DNA of 37,311 nucleotides, from positions 6,839 through 44,149 of the forward strand of contig NZ_JAFEUF010000006.1 in assembly GCF_016901035.1 (NCBI RefSeq), in the 5' to 3' direction. Under the pieces are notes generated by a model. It ran no database searches. It saw only the letters and a program-made list of their open reading frames with translations, and was not told where the DNA came from. Each line of letters starts with the position of its first letter. Positions within the stretch are counted from its first letter, which is position 1. Below are positions 1 to 8,064 of the stretch, piece by piece. A program made the translations under genes and the position numbers. The stretch is from Streptomyces durocortorensis (lineage in GTDB: Bacteria; Actinomycetota; Actinomycetes; Streptomycetales; Streptomycetaceae).

Positions 1-45
1 CGCCGCTGTGCTCACGCGGGCGGTTCCACCCGCGCCCCGGCGCTT

Positions 46-480
46 TTGGGCGGGGGGGGGGGGGGGGGCCCCCCCCCGGGGCGGGGGGGGGGGGGGCCCC
101 CCGCGGCCGAGGCAGAGGTCCCCGACGACGCCCGCCGAGTGGGCTGGTACCGCTTCGGTCCGGCCCCCGGCGCCGCCGAAGGGTCCTCGGTGATCGTCGG
201 CCACGTCGACTCGCAGACCCAGGGCCTGGGCGTGCTGGCCGAGCTCAGCGACGTCGAGCAGAACGACCGTGTCGAGGTGCGTGCCGCCGACGGGGCGACT
301 CGCGTGTACCGGATCGCCTCCCGCGAGACGGTGCCCAAGGAAGAACTCGCGGATTCCGGGGTCTTTCGAAGGGACGGCCCGCCCGTCCTCACCTTGATCA
401 CCTGCACGGGACCGTACCTGAAGGACCGAGGCGGATATCAGGACAACCTGGTGGTCACTGCCGTACCGGAATCGAGCTGA
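46..480 (+). CDS. Class F sortase, C-terminal part (5' end unreliable)
   Basis: Cysteine transpeptidase domain of the class F (actinobacterial) sortases, which act outside the membrane. The recognisable part begins near position 103. It carries the catalytic histidine in IVGHVDS, the catalytic cysteine in TLITCTGPY, and a C-terminal arginine in LKDRGGYQDN; a histidine, cysteine and arginine are the family's catalytic set. Family members normally have a signal or membrane anchor and a linker before the domain. Here that part is replaced by pure glycine/proline coding from G and C homopolymers, so the true start cannot be chosen. The stop lies just upstream of the sigma-factor gene, so the two could be cotranscribed. 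The family call is firm; whether the gene is intact is not. Confidence 0.75.
   Translation: MGGGGGGGPPPGRGGGGPPAAEAEVPDDARRVGWYRFGPAPGAAEGSSVIVGHVDSQTQGLGVLAELSDVEQNDRVEVRAADGATRVYRIASRETVPKEELADSGVFRRDGPPVLTLITCTGPYLKDRGGYQDNLVVTAVPESS
51..102. repeat. G/C homopolymer tract
   Basis: A run of about 17 G, then 9 C, a short G block, 14 G and 6 C. The G and C blocks can fold back on each other. It lies where the linker of the sortase should be. Such a tract is either a true low-complexity tract or a base-calling/assembly artefact at a contig edge; the second is more likely because the expected sortase N-terminal half is missing. Confidence 0.8.
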
Positions 481-527
481 CGATGTCCTGGGGTGGACCT
501 CGGGTTCTTGCTACTAGTCTGTACGGC

Positions 528-1085
528 GTGCCGACGACGGATGAGGATATTGCCAAGGGGTTCGCTCTGGGCGATGAAGCGTGTCTGGCCGCGGCCTATC
601 GCCGATGGGGCTCCCTCGTCTACAGCGCGGCCAGCCGCGCGCTGGGGGACTCGGAGGAGGCGAAGGACGTGGCGCAGCAGGTCTTCATCGGAGCCTGGCG
701 CGGGAGGGCGGGGTTCCGGCCGGAGCGGGGCACGCTTCCCGGCTGGCTGATGGGTATCACGCGCTTCAAGATCGCCGACGCTCTGGATCAGCGGTCGCGC
801 CGCCGGCGTGACCTTGAGGCGGTGTCCGCCGCCAAGGCCGAGGACACGCTGGTGGCCGAGGCCACCCCGAACGCGATCGTCGATCAACTCCTGGTGCGGG
901 AGTGTCTCGCCGATCTCTCCGATGCCCAGCGTCAGGTGCTGGAGATGACCTTTTTCGACGATCTGACTCAGATGCAGATCGCCGAGCGCACCGGACTTCC
1001 CCTGGGCACGGTGAAGACGCATGCACGGCGTGGACTCATCGCGCTGAAGCGCAAGATGGAGGAGGTGGACGGTGCCGCACAGTGA
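528..1085 (+). CDS. ECF RNA polymerase sigma factor
   Basis: Extracytoplasmic-function sigma factor with region 2 (EEAKDVAQQVFIGAWRGR) and region 4 with a helix-turn-helix (AERTGLPLGTVKTHARRGL). It has no other domain, and its length is normal for the class. I prefer the GTG at 528 (protein beginning VPTTDEDIAKGF) because family members start at about this point. An ATG at 483 in the same frame would add 15 unconserved residues. Neither start has a strong ribosome-binding site, so a leaderless transcript is possible. The 3' end overlaps the downstream anti-sigma gene by 14 bases, the usual sign of a sigma/anti-sigma pair. The signal sensed is unknown. It lies 1.8 kb from crtY and could control the pigment genes, but nothing in the sequence proves it. 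Confidence 0.85.
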   Translation: MPTTDEDIAKGFALGDEACLAAAYRRWGSLVYSAASRALGDSEEAKDVAQQVFIGAWRGRAGFRPERGTLPGWLMGITRFKIADALDQRSRRRRDLEAVSAAKAEDTLVAEATPNAIVDQLLVRECLADLSDAQRQVLEMTFFDDLTQMQIAERTGLPLGTVKTHARRGLIALKRKMEEVDGAAQ

Positions 1086-1854
1086 TCTGGACGAGTTGGC
1101 GATGCTCGCCTTGGGCGACGTACCGCCGCCTTCCGTCGCGGCTCATGTACTCGACTGCACCGAGTGTGCGGCGGAGCTGGCCGACCTGCGCCGGGTGCTC
1201 GATGTCGGCCGATCGGCTGCTGAGCCACTGGAACTCGTTGAGCCGCCGCCGGAGGTGTGGTCAGGCATCTGCGCTGAACTGGGGTTGTCTTCCCAGGGAG
1301 CGGACTCGCCCACCCTCGATGAGGATTCCCCGGCGTACGGTTCGCGGCCGAGCTCGCAGGAAGATGTCAGCATCGTCGCGGACGGTAAGGCCGGGGGCGA
1401 CGGAAGCAGACGCAGGCGGTGGCGCTCCGCTCTCGCGCTGGCGGCGGCGGCCGCGCTTCTCGGCGCCGCAGCGGGCAGCGGTCTCACTTGGTGGGCGGTG
1501 GATCGCCAGGAGCCGTCCACCGTCGCCGGAACGAGCAGGGCCCTCGACCCCTTGCTGCCGAGCGCGCTCGGCTCCGCACGGATGGGCGATGCGGCGGGGC
1601 AGCGAAAGCTGGACGTCAAGGTCAAGGGTCTGCCGAAGACCACAGGCTACTTCGAGGTCTGGCTCATGGACCGCAGCCACAAGAAACTCATCTCCATGGG
1701 TGTCCTGGGCTCCGACGGTCATGCTGTCCTGCCCGTGCCGGACAACGTCGACCTCGTCGAATACCCGATCGTTGATGTATCGGTACAGGAGTTCAACGGC
1801 AGTCCCGAGCACTCGGGCAACAGCGTGGTCCGCGGAGCCTTCGCCTCGACCTGA
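1072..1854 (+). CDS. Anti-sigma factor, zinc-finger and RskA-like domains
   Basis: Membrane-bound partner that should hold the upstream sigma factor inactive. The N-terminus has the HxxxCxxC zinc-associated anti-sigma motif (H25, C29, C32 in HVLDCTEC). A charged linker follows, then one membrane helix at about residues 122-146 (Ala/Leu-rich, ending GLTWWAV). The C-terminal extracytoplasmic domain resembles RskA (GYFEVWLMDRSHKKLISMGVL). The length of 260 residues is typical. The GTG start at 1072 follows a GGAGG-rich stretch inside the sigma gene, so translation is probably coupled. In this class the extracytoplasmic domain usually receives a signal and the protein is then released or cleaved; here that is inferred from the family. 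Confidence 0.85.
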   Translation: MPHSDLDELAMLALGDVPPPSVAAHVLDCTECAAELADLRRVLDVGRSAAEPLELVEPPPEVWSGICAELGLSSQGADSPTLDEDSPAYGSRPSSQEDVSIVADGKAGGDGSRRRRWRSALALAAAAALLGAAAGSGLTWWAVDRQEPSTVAGTSRALDPLLPSALGSARMGDAAGQRKLDVKVKGLPKTTGYFEVWLMDRSHKKLISMGVLGSDGHAVLPVPDNVDLVEYPIVDVSVQEFNGSPEHSGNSVVRGAFAST

Positions 1855-1880
1855 CTCCAGAGGTCTCACCCTTGCCCAGG

Positions 1881-1920
1881 GCGGTTGGGGGCCGCGGCCA
1901 CGCCGCAGGCCCTAACCGGC
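1881..1920. terminator. Hairpin between convergent genes
   Basis: An imperfect inverted repeat (GGTT-GGGGGCC against GGCCCTAACC) fills the 67-base gap between the anti-sigma gene and the oppositely oriented membrane-protein gene. It is GC-rich and has no T run, as is common in Streptomyces. It could end transcription from both sides. Confidence 0.5.
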
Positions 1921-1921
1921 C

Positions 1922-2506
1922 TCAGGGAGTGCTGGTGCCGTCCTCTCGTACAAGCGGGTGTCGGCGTTCCGTGCCGGACTGTTCCACCGAGTTCGTCGCC
2001 GACGCGATGGCGATACGGCGTTTGAGAGCCGCCTCCCGAGCAGCCTCGCGCGGGTGCCGCCTGCGCCAGTAGGGATTGTCGTGCGACAGCTTGCTGGAAA
2101 CCCGCCCGTACATGCCGAACGTCAGAATCAGCAGACCCATGACGAAGCTGAAAATGACGTTCGTCATACCGAAGTCGAGGAAGTTGGCCGACCTGTCCAG
2201 AACGAACAGATGATAGAAGCCGCTCAGGATGAAGAGCGCTCCGACTGTCATGTTCAACGTGGAGGCGAAGTTCCCGCCTACTGCGGCCCCGGCGAGCAGG
2301 GCCAGGCCGACGACGACGGAGACCCAACTGAGAGCGATGTTGGTCGTCATGCCCGCGATGCGGTCGCCCGACGTGTTGAAGGGGCTCAGAGCGTCCGCGA
2401 AGCCCAGACATCCGAAGGCGAGCAGAATGCACCCGCACACAGCAGCTCCCACCCGGTACACCCTGACCAGATGGTGATCGGTGGGGAGTTCGTCACTGAG
2501 TTTCAT
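1922..2506 (-). CDS. DUF4383-type four-helix membrane protein
   Basis: Integral membrane protein of 194 residues with four predicted helices (about 16-38, 54-75, 82-104 and 110-132) followed by a basic, Arg-rich cytoplasmic tail. The pattern LSWVSVVVGLALLAGA...LNMTVGALFILSGFYHLFVL fits the DUF4383 family, which has no known biochemical function. The ATG at 2506 is preceded by GGTGGGAGCG, a reasonable ribosome-binding site. Transcription runs away from crtY and the two share the region between them, so a common light- or stress-responsive control is possible but not shown. Confidence 0.7.
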   Translation of the reverse strand: MKLSDELPTDHHLVRVYRVGAAVCGCILLAFGCLGFADALSPFNTSGDRIAGMTTNIALSWVSVVVGLALLAGAAVGGNFASTLNMTVGALFILSGFYHLFVLDRSANFLDFGMTNVIFSFVMGLLILTFGMYGRVSSKLSHDNPYWRRRHPREAAREAALKRRIAIASATNSVEQSGTERRHPLVREDGTSTP

Positions 2507-2845
2507 CGCGCTCCCACCCGTCGACGTACAGCGGACGAGAAAATGTACGGGTGTGGTTGCCCTCCGACCATCATGAACACCATGCGTTTCCTTTCGAACG
2601 TGAGCACCAGTACTCCTTGCCTCTGGGACGGACGGAACTATCCGTGACTTCGCGGAGATCCATGATTCGGATGCAGGTGGAAGGTGTTGAACACGCAGAA
2701 TTCGTCCGATCGGGCGGGCCGCCGTGCTTCCGGAGCCACGCACCCCAACCGGGCTGCTCACGGGGGAGCGGTGATGGGACAATTCGTGATCTCTGATGGC
2801 GGACAGCGCGCCGAAGTCGCCTTGCGTGAGGAGAGACAGGTACTT
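2507..2845. promoter_or_regulatory. Divergent promoter region of DUF4383 gene and crtY
   Basis: No convincing gene. The region must hold the promoters of the divergent membrane-protein gene and of crtY. GGAACT at 2634-2639 resembles the -35 element of many ECF-sigma promoters (GGAAC), but I cannot point to a convincing -10 element at the right distance. Two other possible crtY starts lie here (ATG at 2774 with GGGGAG upstream, and a distal start at 2684). Confidence 0.4.
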
Positions 2846-4078
2846 GTGACAGACGCCGACATCGTCATTGTCGGGGCGGGGGCCGCTGGGCTGTCGCTCG
2901 CCTACCGGCTCACGTCCCCGCCCGCCCGCCTCGGTGAGGCATCTGCGAGCCGCGGCGGTCGCCCCGCCCCACGTGTGCTTTTGATCGATGCTCCGCCGGG
3001 CCCTCTGCGTCCTCCGGAGCGCACGTGGTGCTTCTGGGAGCGAGGCCGGGGCGACTTCGACGATGTGGTGGTCCGATCATGGGAGCGGCTGAGCGTCCGC
3101 GGGCCGGACGGACAGGAGTGGGAAAGCCGGCCGCACCCGTGGCGCTACAAGATGATTCGCTCACGCGGATTCGAGGAGTTCGTCGATCTCCGGCTGGCAG
3201 GCTCCTCCCTCGTGGAGCGGCTGACCGCCACCGTCGACCGTGTGGCGGATCTGCCCGACGGCGCCCAGGTCACGGCCACCACACCTGATGGGGAACAGGT
3301 GCTGCTGCACGCACGCTGGGTGTACGACTCGCGGCCGCGGCGGGAACTGCCCCCCCCCCCCACCACGATGCTGCAGCACTTCCGCGGCTGGTTCGTCCGT
3401 ACCGATGCCCCCCTGGCCGGTGCTACCGCGCCCTTCGCCGAAGATACCGCCTGCCTCATGGACTTCCGCACCCCGCAACCGGCGCACGGGCTCTCGTTCG
3501 GCTATCTCCTCCCCCTCGGGCCCGACCGGGCACTGGTGGAGTACACGGAGTTCTCCGCGGCACCGCTGTCGCGGGCGTCCTACGACGCCGCGCTGGAGCA
3601 CTACACGACCCAGATCCTCGGTCTCGGGCCGTTCGAGGTCTGGGACACCGAGCAGGGCGTCATTCCGATGACAGACGCACGGTTCCCGCGGCAGATCGGG
3701 CGCCACACCTTTCGCATCGGTACCAGCGGAGGCGCGACCAGGCCCGCGACCGGCTACACCTTCGCCTCCGTGCAACGCCAGAGCCTCGCGATCGCCACCG
3801 CCTATCGTCGGGGTGCGCTGCCCGCTCCACCACAGGCTCACTCCCGGCGTTCGCTCGCCCTGGACTCCGTCATGCTGCGTGCCCTCGACAGCGGACGCGT
3901 GGACGGTGCGGACTTCTTCACCCGCCTCTTCGAACAAGTCCCCATGGAGCGGATGCTGCGCTTCCTCGACGGCCGGACCAGCGTCCGCGAGGATCTCACC
4001 ATCGGGTTCGCCACTCCCGTGCTGCCGATGCTGCGCACCGTCGCCGAGATGCCGTTCCTGCGCCGCGGGGCTTCGTGA
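2846..4078 (+). CDS. crtY: Lycopene beta-cyclase CrtY
   Basis: FAD-dependent lycopene cyclase of the CrtY type; it closes the psi ends of lycopene into beta rings, giving beta-carotene. The protein opens with a dinucleotide-binding fold (IVIVGAGAAGLSLAYRL). It also has the family signatures RTWCFWE and, near the C-terminus, SGGATRPATGYTFASVQRQS. From the GTG at 2846 (preceded by GAGGAGAG) it has 410 residues, normal for actinobacterial CrtY. Starting at the ATG at 2774 would add 24 unconserved residues. It is followed by crtU after 135 bases, in the same direction, so they probably form one operon. The coding sequence contains a run of 12 C (3350-3361), which in the given sequence stays in frame. 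Confidence 0.93.
   Translation: MTDADIVIVGAGAAGLSLAYRLTSPPARLGEASASRGGRPAPRVLLIDAPPGPLRPPERTWCFWERGRGDFDDVVVRSWERLSVRGPDGQEWESRPHPWRYKMIRSRGFEEFVDLRLAGSSLVERLTATVDRVADLPDGAQVTATTPDGEQVLLHARWVYDSRPRRELPPPPTTMLQHFRGWFVRTDAPLAGATAPFAEDTACLMDFRTPQPAHGLSFGYLLPLGPDRALVEYTEFSAAPLSRASYDAALEHYTTQILGLGPFEVWDTEQGVIPMTDARFPRQIGRHTFRIGTSGGATRPATGYTFASVQRQSLAIATAYRRGALPAPPQAHSRRSLALDSVMLRALDSGRVDGADFFTRLFEQVPMERMLRFLDGRTSVREDLTIGFATPVLPMLRTVAEMPFLRRGAS
3350..3361 (+). repeat. Run of 12 C inside crtY
   Basis: Twelve consecutive C encode the prolines in RELPPPPTTML of CrtY. The reading frame is intact as given. Such a run is prone to replication slippage and also to sequencing errors. Confidence 0.9.
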
Positions 4079-4213
4079 TGAACGCGTCGTTCGCGTCCAG
4101 GTCCGCCGGTTGGCCGCAGACCTGAGCTTCTCCGCCCGGCCTACGTGCTCCGCCCGCGCGACTGCCCTCCCCATGACCCCTACTCGTCCGCCCGCCTGAC
4201 AAGGAACACACAG

Positions 4214-5779
4214 ATGTCACCACGCTGGAACGCTGACCGCAGTGCCCCTCGCCGGGGAAGGGACAGGCAGGCGGAGGTTCTGCGTCCGAAGCCGGGGCTC
4301 TCCCGGTTCGCCGGTGACACGCCACGCGTGGCGGTGGTCGGCGGGGGCATCGCCGGTCTGGCCGCCGCGACCGGCCTCGCCGAACGCGGCGCGCAGGTCA
4401 CCCTGTACGAGAGCGAGACGACGCTCGGCGGCCGGCTCGCGGGCTGGCCGGTGGAACTGGCCGACGGTTCGACGGCCACCATGAGCCGCGGCTTCCACGC
4501 GTTCTTCCGGCAGTACTACAATCTCCGCGGCCTCTTGCGTCGTGCCGACGGCAACCTCGGCATGCTGACGTCCGTACCGGACTACCCGCTGCAGCACAGT
4601 TCGGGTCTCTACGACAGTTTCGCCAAAGTCCCTCGCACGCCGCCGTGGAGTGCGCTGGGGTTCGCGGCGCTCAGTCCCAGCTTCGGCTGGCGCGACATGG
4701 CACGTATGGACCCGCGTGCCGCGCTTCCGCTGCTGGACGTCCGTGTGCCGGAGGTCTACAGCCGGCTCGACTCGATGAGCGCTCATGACTTCCTGGCCGG
4801 TATCCGTTTCCCCGAGGCCGCCCAGCATCTGGCCTTCGAGGTCTTCTCCCGCAGCTTCTTCGCCGATCCGCGCGAACTGTCCGCCGCGGAACTGGTCCTG
4901 ATGTTCCACATCTACTTCCTGGGGTCCAGCGAGGGCCTGCTCTTCGATGTTCCCGACGAGCCGTTCCCGCAGGCTCTGTGGGATCCACTTGCCGACTACC
5001 TGGAGGGTCACCGCGTCCAGTTGCGCACCGGCAGCGCTGTGGAGACGGTCGCACCGCAGCGCTCCGGCGGTTACCGGATCACGGCCGGCGGAGCACCCGA
5101 GCACTTCGACGCGACCGTTCTCGCCCTGGACGTTCCGGGCTTGCGGGGACTGGTCGAGGCATCGCCCGACCTCGTCGACACCGAGTGGCGTGACGGCATC
5201 TCCCGGCTTCGCAGCGCCCCGCCCTTCCTGGTCTCCCGCCTGTGGCTGGACCGTCCGGTACGAGCAGGCAGAGCGGGCTTCCTCGGCACGGGTGGCTACG
5301 AGTCGCTCGACAACATCAGCGTCCTGGAGCGCTGGGAAGGGGAAGCAGCCCGCTGGGCCGCCCGCACCGGAGGTTCGGTGGTGGAGCTCCACGCCTACGC
5401 TGTCGCACCGGGTGCCGACAGGCCGGTCGAACAGGAACGGCTGCTGAACCAGCTGTACCGCGTCTATCCGGAGACCCGGGACGCGAAGATCGTCGACGCC
5501 CGGCACGAGTGGCGAGCGGACTGCCCCCTGTTCCCCGTGGGCTCCTATGCCGACCGGCCCGAGGTGCGCACCGCGGATCCCACGCTCGTACTGGCGGGTG
5601 ACCTGGTGCGGACCGACCTGCCCGTCGCTCTGATGGAGCGCGCCGCGACCAGCGGATTCCTCGCCGCGAACGCCCTGCTCGAAAGGTGGGGAGTGCGGGG
5701 GCAGGCGTTGTGGACGGTGCCGCGCAGCGGCAGGTCCCGGGCGATGCGTCTGCTTGCCCAGATGGCCACGAGCGGATGA
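4214..5779 (+). CDS. crtU: Carotene desaturase/methyltransferase CrtU
   Basis: FAD-dependent amine-oxidase-fold protein of the CrtU type, which converts the beta rings of beta-carotene to aromatic phi rings (isorenieratene pathway) by desaturation and methyl migration. After a basic N-terminal segment of about 35 residues comes the nucleotide-binding motif VAVVGGGIAGLAAATGLAERG, one residue over this summary's limit if extended and so quoted here only as VVGGGIAGLAAATGL. It then has YESETTLGGRLAGW and a C-terminal FAD segment, VLAGDLVRTDLPVALMERA. The length (521 residues) fits the family. The ATG at 4214 is preceded by AAGGAA. It follows crtY in the same operon. CrtI-like desaturases share the fold, but the TMSRGFHAFFRQYYNLR segment and pairing with crtY favour CrtU. 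Neighbouring crtT, often found in this operon, is absent. Confidence 0.85.
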   Translation: MSPRWNADRSAPRRGRDRQAEVLRPKPGLSRFAGDTPRVAVVGGGIAGLAAATGLAERGAQVTLYESETTLGGRLAGWPVELADGSTATMSRGFHAFFRQYYNLRGLLRRADGNLGMLTSVPDYPLQHSSGLYDSFAKVPRTPPWSALGFAALSPSFGWRDMARMDPRAALPLLDVRVPEVYSRLDSMSAHDFLAGIRFPEAAQHLAFEVFSRSFFADPRELSAAELVLMFHIYFLGSSEGLLFDVPDEPFPQALWDPLADYLEGHRVQLRTGSAVETVAPQRSGGYRITAGGAPEHFDATVLALDVPGLRGLVEASPDLVDTEWRDGISRLRSAPPFLVSRLWLDRPVRAGRAGFLGTGGYESLDNISVLERWEGEAARWAARTGGSVVELHAYAVAPGADRPVEQERLLNQLYRVYPETRDAKIVDARHEWRADCPLFPVGSYADRPEVRTADPTLVLAGDLVRTDLPVALMERAATSGFLAANALLERWGVRGQALWTVPRSGRSRAMRLLAQMATSG

Positions 5780-5798
5780 CCCTTCCCGCTGACCTGAG

Positions 5799-5831
5799 GC
5801 TGGGCCGTCGGTACGCTCCGACGGTCCCAGC
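5799..5831. terminator. Bidirectional terminator between crtU and the Rieske gene
   Basis: A strong hairpin: GCTGGGCCGTCGG pairs with CCGACGGTCCCAGC around a 6-base loop with a single bulged base. It sits in the 103-base gap between two convergent genes and so can stop transcription from both. Confidence 0.75.
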
Positions 5832-5882
5832 TGGTCTCTTGATGACGGAGAGACTCCGGCTCTTCCCGCTCCGCACCGTTGC

Positions 5883-6929
5883 TCAGCCCGGGAACTGTCC
5901 CTTGCTGCGCAGGTGCCGGCGCCGCTCCGCGTAGGCCAGATCGTCGCGCCACAGCCGTCCCGCCGCGCTGCGCATCAAGGGCCGAAGCAGCGGCGCGGCT
6001 GCCCTGGCGATGGCGAACCCGGGGCGGCCGGAGGTAGCGATGACCGCCTCGATGACCGCTGTGCGAGGGTTGCCCAGCGCGTCGGGCTCCAGCGGGGTGG
6101 CGTGCGTCTCGACGACTGAGCCCGCACCCTCACCCTCGGTGATGTGCATGACCACGGTGCGAGGCTCCGGCGTGGTGAAGACCGCCCGCACGGGCACCAC
6201 GGCACGGCCGGCGACCTTGAAGGAGACATCGACCGCGAAGCCGTCCTCATGATCTGGCGATGATCCGTGTGACGTGTCGAGGACTTTCAGGTCGACGAAC
6301 GAATACGGGTGGAACCAGGCGCCGTGCCACGGATCCAGCCGGTTGGCGACGATGTCCTCCGGCTCACAGGTGCCCACGGTTGTGTAGACGGCGGCGACGG
6401 AACTCATGAGATCGGGGCGCACCGGCAGTACGGGCCGGTCAAGGGGCGCTTCCCCGCCGGTGGCGTCCAGACGGACCCAGACCAGCACGCCGTCGTCGTA
6501 CACCGGATAGGGCGTCCACCCGGCGAACGCGTCGCCCTGTAGAGCCAGTCCATGCCAGTGACAGACCAGGGTTCCGCACACCACCGGGCTGTCCCGCAGC
6601 GGAGCACCCAGGTGCGGGCAGCTACCGGGGCCCGCCTTGAGACGGCCCTTCGTGTCTCTCCAGACGACGACATCGGTTCCCGCGACGCTCCGGCCGAAGG
6701 GCGTCCGCCCTCCGATCTCCCGGCTCGCCCCGATCACGTACCAGTTCCCGGAGGGCAGCACTTTCGCCCGCTTGAGAGCCGCCGCGATGGTCGCCGGTTT
6801 CGCCTCCCGCCAGGTGGGTCCTTGCCGGTGCCAGGCAACCGGCTTCCGCAGACGCAGCGGAACACGGTCGCGCAGGCTGCGGCGGCGTTCCGGCCGACTG
6901 GATCCGCCGCCGTTGTCCGGTCCTGTCAT
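5883..6929 (-). CDS. Rieske [2Fe-2S] protein of the carotenoid cluster (DUF5914 type)
   Basis: Protein of 348 residues with one Rieske domain: C104-P-H106 (SCPHLGAPL) and C123-H-W-H126 (CHWHG) are the four cluster ligands. The C-terminal about 190 residues resemble the catalytic part of Rieske oxygenases only loosely. It contains WHGAWFHPYSFVDLKVLD, which has histidines that could bind a metal, but a clear mononuclear-iron facial triad is not certain. Proteins of this kind (DUF5914) are often encoded in actinobacterial carotenoid clusters; their role is unknown. It could hydroxylate or desaturate the carotenoid ring or supply electrons to CrtU; both are inference. The ATG at 6929 follows GAGGAGAG. 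It is the last gene of the leftward crtE-crtI-crtB unit, 82 bases after crtB. Confidence 0.8.
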   Translation of the reverse strand: MTGPDNGGGSSRPERRRSLRDRVPLRLRKPVAWHRQGPTWREAKPATIAAALKRAKVLPSGNWYVIGASREIGGRTPFGRSVAGTDVVVWRDTKGRLKAGPGSCPHLGAPLRDSPVVCGTLVCHWHGLALQGDAFAGWTPYPVYDDGVLVWVRLDATGGEAPLDRPVLPVRPDLMSSVAAVYTTVGTCEPEDIVANRLDPWHGAWFHPYSFVDLKVLDTSHGSSPDHEDGFAVDVSFKVAGRAVVPVRAVFTTPEPRTVVMHITEGEGAGSVVETHATPLEPDALGNPRTAVIEAVIATSGRPGFAIARAAAPLLRPLMRSAAGRLWRDDLAYAERRRHLRSKGQFPG

Positions 6930-7011
6930 GTCGTGATCTCTCCTCATAAGGTCGCTGTACACAGCCCGCGGGGCCGGTTCTCCCTTCGCGTCGGAACGAA
7001 CCGGCGAAGCG

Positions 7012-8064
7012 TCACGGGTGAGGCGGCAGCCGAGGCAGTTCCTTCTCCTGCCGCAGTGCGGACTGCTGGTGAAGGAACGGCTCTTCTCCCGGGGCGGTCT
7101 GGGCAGTGTCGCGCAGGCCCCCCGGACGGCCGCCGCCCGCGCGGTGGGCCGTTGCCATCCGGATCGCCCCCGCGAGGGCGACCGCAACCCTGCGTCGCCG
7201 CGGCACCACCGAACGGCGGTGTACGACCTGGAAGCCGTCCGCCTCGATCGCCCCCAGGATGTCGCGGTACAGCGTGAACGCCGTTCGCATGCAGGGCCGC
7301 GTGACCGGATCGAGCATGTCCAGCCCCGGTTCCGCCTGCCGGTAGACATCTTGCGTCAGTGCCACGACGTCCAGGACGGCCGCCCGGATCCGTGGGTCGT
7401 CCCGTCCGCTTCTGCGGCTCCACAGCAGAAGTTCGCGGTCCACACCGTGGGCTGCCAGAAGGTCGGCGGGCAGGTAGACCCGTCCCCGGTCGAGATCCTC
7501 GCCGACATCTCGGAGAAAATTGGTGAGCTGGAAAGCGACACCCAGGGCCGCCGCATGCGGTGCTGCTTCCTCCCTGGGCGTCACGGTCCCGAGCACCGGC
7601 AGCATCTGCAGACCGATCACCGCGGCCGAGCCGTGCATGTACCTGGCGAGATGCTCGTACGTGGGGTAGTCGGTGACGTCGAGGTCGCTCAGCATCGAGG
7701 CCATGAAGTCGACGAAGTAGCTGTGGTCGATGTCGTACCGCACGGCCGTGTGAACCAGTGCCTGAACCACCGGCTCCTCGCTCCTGCCGGTGCGCAGACC
7801 GGTGTCCAGGCGGTCCCGCAGCGTGTGCAGGGTCCTGTCACGCTGGGCTCGCGTGGCGTTGCCGCTGAGATCGTCCACGATGTCGTCGGCCCAGCGGGCG
7901 AACCCGTACAGGGCGTGAACGGCGGGCCTGCGGGAGAGCGGCAGCAGGCGAGTGGCGAGGAAGTAGGTCTTGCCGTGCCGCGCGTTGAGTCGCCGGCAGT
8001 GCGTGTACGCCGCGCGCAGTGCGGGCTCCTCGATGCCCGCGGCGTCGAGCTCTCGGCGCGTCAT
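7012..8064 (-). CDS. crtB: Phytoene synthase CrtB
   Basis: Condenses two geranylgeranyl diphosphates head-to-head into phytoene. Both aspartate-rich diphosphate-binding motifs are present: ADDIVDD in [11 protein letters not shown] and DVGED in [18 protein letters not shown]. The core is about 290 residues; the C-terminal 50 residues are Arg/Gln-rich and probably disordered. The ATG at 8064 overlaps the stop of crtI by four bases (ATGA), so translation is coupled and the two products should be made together. It lies in the operon crtE-crtI-crtB-Rieske. Confidence 0.95.
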   Translation of the reverse strand: MTRRELDAAGIEEPALRAAYTHCRRLNARHGKTYFLATRLLPLSRRPAVHALYGFARWADDIVDDLSGNATRAQRDRTLHTLRDRLDTGLRTGRSEEPVVQALVHTAVRYDIDHSYFVDFMASMLSDLDVTDYPTYEHLARYMHGSAAVIGLQMLPVLGTVTPREEAAPHAAALGVAFQLTNFLRDVGEDLDRGRVYLPADLLAAHGVDRELLLWSRRSGRDDPRIRAAVLDVVALTQDVYRQAEPGLDMLDPVTRPCMRTAFTLYRDILGAIEADGFQVVHRRSVVPRRRRVAVALAGAIRMATAHRAGGGRPGGLRDTAQTAPGEEPFLHQQSALRQEKELPRLPPHP

